Positions 46,985-57,129 of a stretch of DNA of 64,000 bases are shown here, in pieces. The first letter of the stretch is position 1. The number at the start of each line of letters is the position of its first letter. Where the stretch lies: NCBI GenBank assembly GCA_903813345.2, contig CAIIXF020000004.1, positions 22,445,985-22,509,984 of the forward strand, read 5' to 3'. This DNA is from Owenia fusiformis (Eukaryota > Annelida > Polychaeta > Sabellida > Oweniidae). The notes beneath the pieces were generated by a model, which did no database searches, was not told where the DNA came from, and saw only the letters and a list, made by a program, of their open reading frames with translations. Made by a program: the position numbers and the translations under genes.

Positions 46985-47610
46985 AATTACATTTTACCAG
47001 AAGTCATTCCTTAAGCAATACAGTTGGAATTAACTATTTTTCCTCTCTCGCTTAAATCTTTAGGTCTCAAGACGTTTTCTGCTGGAGATTTTTTCTCAGT
47101 TGGAAATTCGAATTTTTTTTCACAATTTTAGATAGATAGAAGAACTCTGTATGTAGATCACCTCTAACAGTCCAAATGAACCTCTGGAATTCTAGTATCC
47201 CTTATGTAGAACCCTATATACAAGTGCTAAAGGCATTCAATGTGGACATGTTTTACGACTTGACTAGCACGGGGATATAAGTGAATTACACTTAACTAGA
47301 AGTAATTATTCGAAACAATATGGTCAAAATTTACCATTTTTGCCTTTTCGCTACAATATGGGTCTCTTTTGCTGAAGATTTCATTTCAGCTGGGAATCAA
47401 AATTTATTTCACTATATTGACCGATGGAAACCTACATAATAAGTATGTACTTCTCAAAGTCTAAATGAGCCTCTCTGCACGCTGAACACATCAATAAATA
47501 GAACACTTCTTTAAAGTCTTAACTTCTGCAAGTAGAACATCCTCTAAGTTGAACACTTTTTGACATACAAAAGGCCTTTGACAAAGACATGTTTTACTTT
47601 ACTCTGTAAC
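46985..47610. repeat. Two diverged direct copies of a ~300-bp unit
   Basis: CCAGAAGTCATTCCTTAAGC, TTTTCTGCTGGAGATTTTTT and CAGTTGGAAATTCGAATTTT (near 46997-47115) recur as AGAAGTAATTATTCGAAACA, TTTTGCTGAAGATTTCATTT and CAGCTGGGAATCAAAATTTA (near 47300-47410). Both are followed by TAGAAC-rich, family B-like text ending in a GACATGTTTTAC motif. Confidence 0.65.
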
Positions 47611-48446
47611 ACCATGACACGCCAGAGGGAATAAAAACTGATGTATATTCTCACGTTCCCTGGATTGGAATATGTTATTCTTCATTGTGCAAATATTATT
47701 GCGTCTGCATTTTATGTAACAGCATCACAAATTGCCGATTTTGAAAAAATAACTGGAAGCATTTTGACTTTTCAGAGTCCCTATTTACAAAATGCTTATT
47801 TTAAATGTATGAGATCCTGAAATTGTTGCGATTTTGTGGTGGAGTCACCTTTTTAATACCCTTTGCATAAGTTCGACTTCACTTCTTAAAAGAGAGCTTC
47901 GTCTTCACTCTCAGTTTACAATAAATCTCTGATGTCACCGAGCCAATCAGAGTTGTCATTCAAATGCGGACGACTTTCAATATGGTCATTTCCTCAGACT
48001 GATCATGGGAAAACTAGTTGCAGAATTTTTCACCAAACTGACTTATATTTTGACAATATTTGCCAAAGTCAGACAAATTTTATTTCAAAATGTGTATAAT
48101 CTGTCTTTACTATTTTTACAATAATGAATATCGCAAATGAAACATCAGATTGATAAAATGGCAAAAACTCGGAAAAATGAAAAATATCTTGATAACTAAT
48201 TAAGTCAGGAAATTGAAAAATCAGGTTTGTCAAATATATTTTTTTCTAATTAGAGAGGAAATGGCTAGCCTTGGGAATTGTCTAATTTCTGCTACTGGTT
48301 AATACTGGGCGTAAAAGTGAAGTATGAAACACGAAAGCTATGCAGGAATTGGTTAAATACATTCCAGTGTTAAATAATCTCCTGTTTCGTCATCTTGGGT
48401 TAAACCAAGGTATAAAGTTTTCATATTGAAAATCAAATTGGTAATT
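47611..48446. other. Non-coding spacer with a dispersed motif
   Basis: The segment CTTCTTAAAAGAGAGCTTCG, then ATCTCTGATG and GCCAATCAGAG (47880-47955), recurs in diverged form at 50630-50720, near 54550-54620 and 53545-53570, and inverted near 63840. This suggests one more unnamed repeat family. No exon supported. Confidence 0.5.
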
Positions 48447-48544
48447 CCTGGGTCACATTTGCTCCGATCCTTCGATTCAATTTTGAACAAAATACTCAAT
48501 CTGCCGGGCGCCGTAGTGAAAATCGGAGCAAATGTGACCAAGGC
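48447..48544. mobile_element. Short MITE, TIR CCTGGGTCACATTTGCT, copy 2
   Basis: A 98-bp relative of 1904-2041. CCTGGGTCACATTTGCTCCG and CGGAGCAAATGTGACCAAGG are inverted with one mismatch. The interior shares ATACTCAAT and a GCCGGGCGCC motif. Confidence 0.85.
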
Positions 48545-48658
48545 ATTAATGAGTACGCTGTTTAGGCTTTTCTATTCAATCCTGTAAATTTGATTGGCTG
48601 GAGGTAATAATTACTGTATGAAACTCTTGAAAAGGGTTTCTTCTAGCCCAATTACTAA

Positions 48659-48803
48659 CAAAGCATTAATATGCAAAATGTTACCACATGCTATTTGTTA
48701 CAGATACTGACTGCCAATTGCTTAACACCAACCACCGAATGCCAAACACCAACTGCCAAACACTGTCCGCAATAAAGTTGGAAACGATAACAATATGTCT
48801 ATT
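48659..48803 (+). mobile_element. Family C element, diverged
   Basis: Head AAAGCATTAATATGCAAAAT, GTTACCAC; core of loose AACACCAACTGCCA units like the 21-bp repeat at 10478; tail GAAACGATAACAATATGTC without the hairpin. It may represent the state before 21-bp expansion. Confidence 0.7.
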
Positions 48804-48825
48804 ATGTTATTACTATGTCAATGCA

Positions 48826-49007
48826 TAGTGAAACCTGTATATATCCGAACACCTCCCTCATCTGAACACCTCCCAATGTGAAAACTCTCAGTCCCAATTT
48901 TACAATTTCCCATAGACTCACACATTGAAAAAGTTGAAATGTGAACACCTGCTAATCTGAACTTTTGGCCATTCCGAGAGGCGTTCACATTAGACAGGTT
49001 TTACTAT
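48826..49007. mobile_element. Family B-like MITE (GAACACCTCCC subtype)
   Basis: Begins TAGTGAAACCTGTATATATC and ends CATTAGACAGGTTTTACTA. The interior has CTGAACACCTCCCAATGTGA and TTTCCCATAGACTCACACAT. A sub-family with related fragments at 29530-30135 and 62563-62735. Confidence 0.75.
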
Positions 49008-49365
49008 TATGATTTTAATACTGACAAGATATACTGACCCCAAAAGAAGCTGTAAGAAACACATGCAAGGTTTTTATGAAAGCAAAAAAACTCTGTGACT
49101 GTATTTCTGATTGGGTACCTGGATTTGAATTGACTTAATATCAGTATTCCGTTCGGGTATGGCCAAATTAAAGGATTACTCTAACTCAAAAAATAGACAT
49201 ATATACTGTCTTTTAAAGATCTGAAACCACACTCTTGGATATAACAAAAAAAAAATATGATCAAATCCCTAAGTAAATTCAACCTTTTGCTCGGGATACG
49301 ACTGAAAATCAGAAGATAACCTCTGAGGACATAATTCTACTTGCAAGAAAAATATTCCAGTGTCA
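49008..49365. other. Non-coding spacer
   Basis: Nothing recognised. Confidence 0.35.
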
Positions 49366-49515
49366 CAATTCAAAATGCCAATTATAGTAAACAGCATGAA
49401 ATATACAGAGATTAAAGTAAACAGGCATGTAGTCAACACTCTAAATTGTATGGAAATACAAGAAAATCAGACAGTTCATTCAAATTTTAGAGAGAAAAAC
49501 AGCAAAAACAAGCGC
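49366..49515 (+). repeat. Family A interspersed repeat
   Basis: Decayed 5' third; the core from AGTAAACAGGCATGTAGTCA onward is intact. Confidence 0.85.
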
Positions 49516-49834
49516 AGCCACTGTCAATATCACCTCCTGGATTACTGGATTATGTCAATTTAATGCAACGTTTCCAGAACGAAGAATCTTTTAAGAAAAC
49601 ATATAAAATCCATTATCTCATAATTACCATATAAACAGACTACCTAAAGAGAGCCAGGAGATATCTGAAAAACCGTTTATCAAATTCTTAAAGCTTCTTG
49701 TACAATGTACAAACTAAGGATAAGACGATTTGTTCAAATACATGGCTGGATAGCATTGCACTTATATATATACAGGGGTCAGTTTTTGGAAGTGTCGTAA
49801 CTTATGATTTTGTCACAAGCCATTGTTATGCTGC
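49516..49834. other. Non-coding spacer
   Basis: Nothing recognised. Confidence 0.35.
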
Positions 49835-50258
49835 GTTATGTTGCATTTGTGTTATTGGGATATGTTAGGTTTATATTGCATTTGTGTTATATTGCATTTG
49901 TGTTATGTTGCATTTGTATATGTTACATTTGTGTTATTGGGATATGTTAGGTTTTGTTGCGATAACATTGTCTAACATGTTATGTTTTGTTGTGACAACT
50001 ACATTATATTGCATTTGTGTTATGTTGCATTTGTATTGTATCGCATTTGTGTTATATTGCACTTGAGTTATATTGTATTTGTGTTATGTTGCATTTGTGT
50101 TATGTTGCATTTGCGTTATATTGCATTTGTGTTATGTTGCATTTGCATTATATTGCATTTGTGTTATATTGCATTTATATTATGTTGCATTTGCATTATA
50201 TTGTATTTGTGTTATATTGCCTTTGGTTATGTTGCATTTGTGTTATGTTGCAGTTACA
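49835..50258. repeat. 15-16-bp TTATGTTGCATTTGTG array
   Basis: About 26 units alternating TTATGTTGCATTTGTG and TTATATTGCATTTGTG. Three overlapping plus-strand frames (cysteine/isoleucine-rich) are artefacts. Confidence 0.93.
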
Positions 50259-50299
50259 ATTTGTTGTACATGTACAATATAATAATGATTACACTCGTA

Positions 50300-50405
50300 C
50301 AGCCAAGTACCAAATAAAGTTGAGTGCCAAATATAGCCTAGTACCAAATATAGCCAAGTACCAAATATAGTCAAGTAATAAATAAAGCCTAGTACCAAAT
50401 ACAGT
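50300..50405. repeat. 16-bp AGTACCAAATATAGCC array
   Basis: About six units, starting 40 bases after an unrelated array of the same period. Confidence 0.88.
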
Positions 50406-50764
50406 TTTCATCCAACATATTACAGCTAACATAAAGCTCTTTCAAGAAAATAAATGTTTACTTCTATTAAACCAAGTATACTCTAAAATGAGATCTTCAA
50501 TTTAATATATTTTGACATATTACTGTCAAACCTTTCCTTTGGTATTGACTATCTGTCACCGTTGAGTTAAGACATGTTATTTTATGTTTTACTGATATTA
50601 GGCCAAGGGCAACCCAAGCAATCATTTGAATTAGCTTCTTAAAAGAGAGCTTCATCTATACTTTTTCAGTAAAGAGAAATCTCTGAACTCGGCAAGCCAA
50701 ACAGAGCTGATGACATCGCCAGATGGACTGTAGATTCTGTTTTGGAAAATTCCATGAGAGATCT
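50406..50764. other. Non-coding spacer
   Basis: Includes the AAAAGAGAGCTTCATC dispersed motif noted at 47880. No exon. Confidence 0.4.
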
Positions 50765-50895
50765 TTGGCCAAAATCACTTAAAAATTGCTCAAAATGATG
50801 AAAAACTCCATGATTTTGAAATAACTTTTGGCCAAGGGTTTACTTGAAACCCGAACCATCCCCCCTCCCACCATAACTATAGGCCTAACCGGCTG
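50765..50895. repeat. Family D fragment
   Basis: TTTGGCCAAAATCACTTAAA, GATGAAAAACTCCATGATTT, TTGGCCAAGGG and a C-rich end before TATAGGCCTAAC. Confidence 0.65.
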
Positions 50896-50964
50896 GAAAA
50901 TGCATTAACTACCATATACCCATTGTTATACTCATCACATCTTTCTGTTACTTAACTAGAAAGT

Positions 50965-51135
50965 AGTCTTGCATCAAGACTGTGGACCTCCCCTTTATCT
51001 ACTTCTCCAACACAACACACTTGGTGAAAAGAAGATAAGGGGGGGGAGGGGGAGTCCAGGGTCTTGAAGCAAGACTGTGGACCCCCCCCCCCCCTTGTCT
51101 ACTTCTCCAACACAACACACTTGGTGAACTGACAG
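50965..51135. repeat. Duplicated AAGACTGTGGACC segment
   Basis: CAAGACTGTGGACC with a C-rich run, then CTACTTCTCCAACACAACAC and ACTTGGTGAA, occurs twice, about 105 bases apart. A G-rich stretch in between is inverse to the C-rich run. Confidence 0.85.
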
Positions 51136-51224
51136 AAGACAGTGATTTCTCATTATGCCACAGTGAGTGTTGTATCTCCTTTGTACAAAATCACAAGATA
51201 TCAAGTTTAAAAATAGATAAATAT

Positions 51225-51345
51225 GTTAAGAACAATCCAGAGGTATAAAGTACATATGAACACTGTAATGTGTTTAAGACCCTAAATTATATAAAAATCC
51301 AATAAAAACAGGTGGGGTGGTCTCCCTTTAAGAGAAATGTGAAAT
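51225..51345 (+). repeat. Family A, decayed fragment
   Basis: AGACCCTAAATTATATAAAA and TAAGAGAAATGTGAAATAAG keep the core order. Confidence 0.4.
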
Positions 51346-51714
51346 AAGCAGATTATCCCTTTAAGGAAGGGTTGTGTCCCAGAGAGATCTTCCCCGAAAA
51401 ACCATGTGCTGTAAATCACCCTATTGAAAATACAAACATAAAATGCCACCCAACTGAAATCAGTTTACACCCAATTGAAATTATAACTATTGGCATAGTT
51501 TGAAGGAAACTGAAATAAGGATTTGGCGTCATGTTGAGGAAAACATGTGGTAAGATCATGGTGTCCCATAAGTTGTAACTGTTTATGCTATTTTTAGTTG
51601 ATTTATTCAATCTTGGCCCTTTATCATAGATCTTTATATACAGTTTACAATACAACAAATTCAAAGTGTCACTTAAAGGCCTGGCAATAAACACCCCTTT
51701 CTGTGTCGATTAAC
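51346..51714. other. Non-coding spacer
   Basis: Loose family E-like text near 51410-51490. No exon. Confidence 0.35.
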
Positions 51715-51837
51715 TCTAAAAGACTGGCTTTTCTTGCATTTCTATACAATTTAGAGTGTTGACTACATGCTTGTTTACTTTATTCCTCACTGATTCCACC
51801 CTTTTCCACTCTATTTTACATTTCAAAACATGACCAT
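51715..51837 (-). repeat. Family A fragment
   Basis: CTTGCATTTCTATACAATTT to CATTTCAAAACATGACCAT. The tail half is missing. Confidence 0.85.
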
Positions 51838-52145
51838 TATGAGATTTATTCAAGGGCAACTTGGCTTTTTATCAATAAATGAAATGGTTACATTATCAAC
51901 CTGATACCAAACTACTTTGTTAACTGTGAAAATAGTAAAAGTAAAAATAAATTTGATTTATGTCTTTGGTTCTTCTAGGCAACCCTTTCAAAAGTGAATA
52001 ATCATTATTCGTGCATATTGTTCATTTCATGGATTCTATATTATAGAGAATATACTACTGCTTTCATATAAAATGCTTTTATTGTGAATATCTCTCTCTA
52101 TAGTAAGACACTTCTCTAGTTACACAATGTCTATCAAACAATACA
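51838..52145. other. Non-coding spacer
   Basis: Its end carries GTAAGACACTTCTCTAGTTA, family B-like text that grades into the 50-bp array. Confidence 0.4.
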
Positions 52146-53545
52146 TCTTTCAAGTAAACACCTTTCTCCAGTGAACACATATCTTTCATAAACAAGAATT
52201 TTAATGAACACCTTTTCTAATGAACACGTATCTTTTGTAAACAACAATATTAGTGAACACCTTTTTTAATGAACACATATCTCTTGCAAACTACAATTTT
52301 AGTGAACACCTTTTTCTAATGAACACATATCTCTTGTTAACAACAATTTTAGTGAACACCTTTCTCTAATGAACACATATCTCTTGTAAACCACAATTTT
52401 AGTGAACAGCTTTCTCTAATAAACACGTATCTCTTGTAAACAACAATTTTAGTGAACACCTTTCTCTAATGAACACATATCTCTTGTAAACAACAATTTT
52501 AGTGAACACCTTCTCTAATAATGAACACATATCTCTTGTAAACAACAATTTTAGTGAACACCTTTCTCTAATAAACACATATCTCTTGTAAACAACAACT
52601 TTAGTGAACACCTTTCTCAAATGAACACATATCTTTCATAAACAACAATTTTAGTGAACACCTTTCTCCAATGAGCACATATCTTTCATAAACAACAATT
52701 TTAGTGAACACCTTTCTCTAATGAACACATATCTCTTGTAAACAACAATTTTAGTGAACACCTTTCTCTAATGAACACATATCTCTTGTAAACAACATTT
52801 TTAGTGAACACCTTTCTCTAATGAACACATATCTCTTGTAAACAACAATTTTAGTGAACACCTTTCTCAAATGAACACATATCTTTCATAAACAACAATT
52901 TTAGTGAACACCTTTCTCCAATGAGCACATATCTCTTGTAAAGAACAATTTTAGTGAACACCTTTCTCCAATGAAAACAATTATCTCTTGTAAACAACAA
53001 TTTTAGTAAACACCTTTCTCTAGTGAACACATATCTCTTGTAAACAACAATTTTAGTGAACAACTTTCACTAGTAAACACATATCTCTTGTAAACAACTG
53101 TTTTAGTGAACACCTTTCTCCACTGAATACATATCTCTTATAAACAACAGTTTTAGTGAACACCTTTCTCTAATGAACACATATCTCATGTAAACAACAA
53201 TTTTAGTGAACACCTTTCTCTAATGAACACATATCTCATGTAAACAACAATTTTAGTGAACACCTTTCTCTAATGAACACATATCTTTTAAAACAACATT
53301 TTTAGTGAACACCTTTCTCTAATGAACACATATCTCTTGTAAACAACAATTTTAGTGAACACCTTTTTCTAATGAACACATATCTCTTGTAAACAACAAT
53401 TTTAGTGAACACCTTTCTCTAATGAACACATATCTTTCAAAACAACATTTTTAGTGAACACCTTTCTCTAATGAACACATATCTCTTGTAAACAACAATT
53501 TTAGTGAACACCTTTCTCTAATGAACACATATCTTTCATTCGACT
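52146..53545. repeat. 50-bp tandem array, ~27 units
   Basis: Unit: AACAATTTTAGTGAACACCT, TTCTCTAATGAACACATATC, TCTTGTAAAC. Variants TCTTTCATAAAC and CCAATGAGCAC are interspersed. TAGTGAACACCTTTCTCTA is the interior motif of family B MITEs, so the array probably grew from one. Minus-strand frames with EKVFTKIVVYKRYVF repeats are artefacts. Confidence 0.95.
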
Positions 53546-54212
53546 CTACTTCTTAAATGAAGAGAAAGCTTCATAGTTTACGCAACTAAGTTTATGGTCT
53601 ATATTGGTATTTTGGTCTGGAAATTATTGATCTGAGGTAAAGGACATTACCTCAATTATTTATTTGGATCCACATAAATTATTTATATTAAAGAGCAATT
53701 ATTATTTTGCTTTGAAAATATTCATCTTAGCCCAATTTCTCAAATATCAGAATATTAAATTTGTGGAATTATGTCAGATGTCAGATACCAAGTCCCTTTC
53801 CTAATAGTTTAACTTTGCTTCTTTAAATGAGTAATTCATCTGCCTTTTCTATGATCTCCCCAGCATTAAAGCAAGTAGGCACAGCACCCACATGAGATTT
53901 TAAATATAGGTTTCCACCCACCTAAAATCCATTTGCACCCACTTGAAAATGAGAAAATCATGAAAAATGGACATATTTTGACCAATTTTGGTCTGAATTG
54001 TGATAATGAAAATTTTGCTTCCACTTGAGGAAAAATCCTGTGAAGAATGCTGCTTATGAACTGGGATGCTCTACCCCTCAGGGTAAAACCATCGGAAAGT
54101 GTGCGAAAGGAGAAATGTATAGAGCAACTTCATTTTGGTTATTTCTTACTTTTACGAAGGGAAGCTGAACTAACAACGGTTGAGTTACATGAAAAAGTAG
54201 GTAAAATGTCAT
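53546..54212. other. Spacer with a family E segment
   Basis: CCCAGCATTAAAGCAAGTAG and CATTTGCACCCACTTGAAAA and ATTTTGACCAATTTTGGTCT (53865-54005) match 55065-55210. No exon supported; the 74-codon frame at 54047 runs into family A. Confidence 0.5.
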
Positions 54213-54384
54213 GGTGGTCATGTTTTAAAATGCAAAATAGAGTGGAAAAGAGTGGAATCAGCAAGGAATAAAGTAAACAGGCATGTAGCAATACTCTAAA
54301 TTGTATAGAAATGCAAGAAAATCAAACACTTCATTCAAATCTTAGAGAGAAATTGAGTGAAATAAGCATGAGCAGACGGACATT
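54213..54384 (+). repeat. Family A reference copy
   Basis: One of the most complete copies: GGTCATGTTTTAAAATGCAA through GAAATAAGCATGAGCAGACG. The segments CTCTAAATT and AATTTTAGAG (here AATCTTAGAG) about 50 bases apart can pair, so the conserved core could form a stem-loop. Confidence 0.93.
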
Positions 54385-55064
54385 TAGAGGGTTGGTAGAA
54401 AAGTAGAAGCACACCTTAGCAATTATAAGGTGAAAGAGATATACAACTCCCTTGAAAAGACATCAATCTTAGATGTGTATCTGACAAAAAGTTCTGGTGG
54501 TCCATTTTAGAGAATAAAGAGAAAAGAATACCCTTTGTATTCATATTCATTTGTCTTTTTTTCCTCTTTACTGTTTATGAGAAGCATTTGAACTTACGGA
54601 GCCAACCAGAGCTTGACATCAACAGAATTTTCTATATATGGTCATTTTCTCTGATTACATCATCATAGACTCAGTATTGATTATCACGTAAACATTATTG
54701 GAATATGTTTCTTAACGCTAACTGATTGATTGAAAAATGCCAGTATGGGTTTGAATTGTCTTTTAACCCAGGGTGTGACGAGGGGGGTGAGCTGAAGTAT
54801 AAAACTCTAACCTATTCAGAGATTAGTTTAGAACTATGCTCTGCAATAATGGTAAGAAAAGAGTAGAAACATTAGACATGTAGTCTGTCATATTGAATGA
54901 TTTAATCTCATAAATGAATTACATGTATTCAATTAAATTTTGAGTGATGGCACATTCATTGAATAAAATGTCAGAATCTAAAGAGGAGTCTCATCGACAG
55001 AAAATGTGCGAAGCATGATCTACAATTACTTGATTATAAGTGAACAAACATAATCAGTGATCTT
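54385..55064. other. Non-coding spacer
   Basis: Contains a diverged AGAGCTTGACATC motif (compare 47940) and, near 54770-54800, a G-rich piece like a family D end. No exon. Confidence 0.4.
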
Positions 55065-55215
55065 CCCAGCATTAAAGCAAGTGGGCGCAACACCTACCTA
55101 AGATTTTGAAAATAGGCTTGCAACCACCTGAAAATCGATTTGCACCTACTTGAAAATGAGAAAATCATAAAAACATGCATATTTTGACCAATATTGGTCT
55201 GAATTGTGAAAATGA
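55065..55215. repeat. Family E segment, second copy
   Basis: CCCAGCATTAAAGCAAGTGG, TTGCACCTACTTGAAAATGA and TATTTTGACCAATATTGGTC correspond base for base with much of 53865-54005. Confidence 0.8.
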
Positions 55216-55241
55216 GAATCCTGAGGAGATCATTGATAATG

Positions 55242-55427
55242 TTGTAAAACCTGTGTTCAGTGAAAACCTATGGAGCCACAAAAATGTATTCACTAATTGT
55301 TCACTACAGAGAGGTGATTTTATAAAGAACTCAGTAGAACTATGAGCTAAAAAAGGTGTTCACTTGACACAGGTGTTCTCTAGAGCAAGGAGGAGTTCAC
55401 TAAGTTCACTAAGAAAGGTTTTACTCA
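55242..55427. mobile_element. Family B MITE
   Basis: GTAAAACCTGTGTTCAGTGA at the left and CTAAGAAAGGTTTTACT at the right, with TTCACTACAGAGAGGTG inside. The flanking TA is not preserved at the right. Confidence 0.8.
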
Positions 55428-55433
55428 GCCCCC

Positions 55434-55768
55434 CCCCACTGGCGGATCTGGGGGGGGGCCAAGGGGCCCGGGCCCCCCCCCCTTGGGTGGGCCCAGAGAA
55501 AAAAAATTGTGCCCAAAAAAATTTTTTTGCCAAAAAAAAGCCTTAAGGCCCCAAAAGGTAGGCCTTTTTGGTCATAAATTGGCCTTATAAGGCCTTATTT
55601 TTTAATTTTAGGCCAAATTTTGAAAAAAATGGGCCTCAAAATTTCAAAATTTGGGCCCACTTTTGGGTTTTTGGGGCCCAAAATTTTTTTCCACGCAAGC
55701 GCGGAAGTTTTTTTCACAGACCAGAAATTTGGGCCCCCCCCCTTGTTGGTTCCCAGATCCGCCCCTGC
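55434..55768. mobile_element. GGCGGATCTGGG-ended element (family D relative)
   Basis: CTGGCGGATCTGGG on the left pairs with CCCAGATCCGCCCCTG on the right. The interior is dominated by GGCCC/CCAAAA runs. Overlapping frames on both strands come from this low-complexity text. Confidence 0.75.
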
Positions 55769-55926
55769 CCCCCCCCCTGGCCAAAAATTCTTTCAAAATC
55801 ATGCAGTTTTTTACAATTTTGAGCACTTCTCAAGTGATTTTAGTCATATTTGGGCCAAAATTGTCAAATGTGAACATTTTTGAAAAGTGAACCCCCCCCT
55901 TTGAAAATCCTGGCTACGGGCCTGTT
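55769..55926. repeat. Family D, right part
   Basis: CCTGGCCAAAAATTCTTTCA, AAAATCATGCAG and AAAATCCTGGCTACGGGCCT. It reads as the inverse of the block at 63440-63495. Confidence 0.75.
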
Positions 55927-56465
55927 ACTATTCCTCATTCTGCTACTACTACTGTGAAGCAAATCAAATTATTCTACTTTTGGTATCTCGAAAACATGAC
56001 TTATCTCAGATATAACATGTAATGGCCGAGTTTAAAATCCAAAACATATTCTGAAAATCAAAATATTTGAGATAATCTAATGACACGGTGTAATCTTGTT
56101 AAAAAGCTATTACATCTTTATTAATCAATTTATTATTGCTTAAAATGAAAAATAGATTGGCTTAATATCTCATGCAGTATATTTAAATTTTATTGAAGGC
56201 CTTCTCTACATTTGTATTTTATTGAAGGGTTTCTCTGCATGCCCCTTGAAAGGTCATATCATTTGCTAATTGATATTAGTAGAAAAACATGTGTTTAGAA
56301 TCGGATACAGTGTGAGATCTAAAGTTCAAATCAGCACAATCTAAATAGACCTACAATTACCCAGTAAAAGAATCTGAGTTTCTAAGGGATGACAATTTAA
56401 ATACCATGCCATTTTCATGGACCATAGATAAAAAACAACTATAAGATTAAAATAAAAGACATTCA
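55927..56465. other. Non-coding spacer
   Basis: TTTATTGAAGGCCTTCTCT and TTTTATTGAAGGGTTTCTCT form a short direct repeat near 56190-56240. Nothing else seen. Confidence 0.4.
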
Positions 56466-56998
56466 CCTTCTCCCTCTATAATACTCCAAATTGTACAGTA
56501 ATGCAAGAAAATCAGACACTTCTTTCAAATTTTAGAGAGAATTGAGAGGGACCAGCAAGGAATAAAGTAAACAGGCATGTAGTCAACACTCTAAATTGTA
56601 CAGAAATGCAAGAAAATCAAACACTTCATTCAAATTTTAAAGAGAAATGAGAGGAACCAGCAAGGAATAAAGTAAACAGGCATGTAGTCAACACTCTAAA
56701 TTGTACAGAAATGCAAGAAAATCAGACACTTCTTTCAAATTTTAGAGAGAATTGAGAGGAACCAGCAAGGAATAAAGTAAACAGGCATGTAGTCAACACT
56801 CTAAATTGTACAGAAATGCAAGAAAATCTAACACTTCATTCAAATTTTAAAGAGAAATGAGAGGAGCCAGCAAGGAATAAAGTAAACAGGCATGTAGTCA
56901 ACACTTTAAATTATATAGAAATGCAAGAAAATCAAACACACTATTCAAATTTAAGAGAGAAAACTAATAAATAAAAATAAGAACAAGCAGACAGATAC
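56466..56998 (+). repeat. Five-unit, 105-bp tandem of family A
   Basis: Core ACTCTAAATTGTACAGAAAT starts at about 56483, 56588, 56693, 56798 and 56903, exactly 105 bases apart. The unit runs from ACCAGCAAGGAATAAAGTAA to AGAGAAATGAGAGG. Alternate units share details (AATTTTAGAGAGAATTGAGA versus AATTTTAAAGAGAAATGAGA), so the tandem grew by doubling. Only the last unit runs into the normal AAGCAGACAGAT tail. Confidence 0.95.
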
Positions 56999-57026
56999 TG
57001 GTTTATGAAAATGCGCTAAGGGCTAA

Positions 57027-57129
57027 TATGAAAAAGTCAGTCTCCCCTCCTGGGGATCGAACCTATGACCCCACGCTTTCCAGACGAGTGCTTTACCACT
57101 GAGCTATGGAGCTGACTGACTTTTCCATA
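57027..57129 (-). tRNA. tRNA-like sequence with extended inverted ends (pseudo-tRNA or SINE head)
   Basis: Read on the minus strand it has TAGCTCAGTGGTAAAGCA (A-box/D-arm), a loop CTGGAAA with GGA at the anticodon position (a Ser-type anticodon), and GGTTCGATCCC (B-box/T-arm). D, anticodon and T stems each have mismatches, and the expected 7-bp acceptor stem around GCTCCAT is not formed. Instead GTCAGTC and GACTGAC (57036-57042, 57114-57120) pair perfectly, and pairing extends outward through AAAA/TTTT. That makes a functional tRNA unlikely. A pol III-derived repeat head or degraded copy is more likely. Confidence 0.55.

Noticed and set aside
52146-53545. CRISPR-like array
   Set aside because: Units are contiguous repeats with no unique spacers; the DNA is clearly eukaryotic.
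55364-55890. Proline/glycine-rich frames of 60-87 codons
   Set aside because: Low-complexity GGCCC/CCAAAA text inside a family D-type element; both strands are open.
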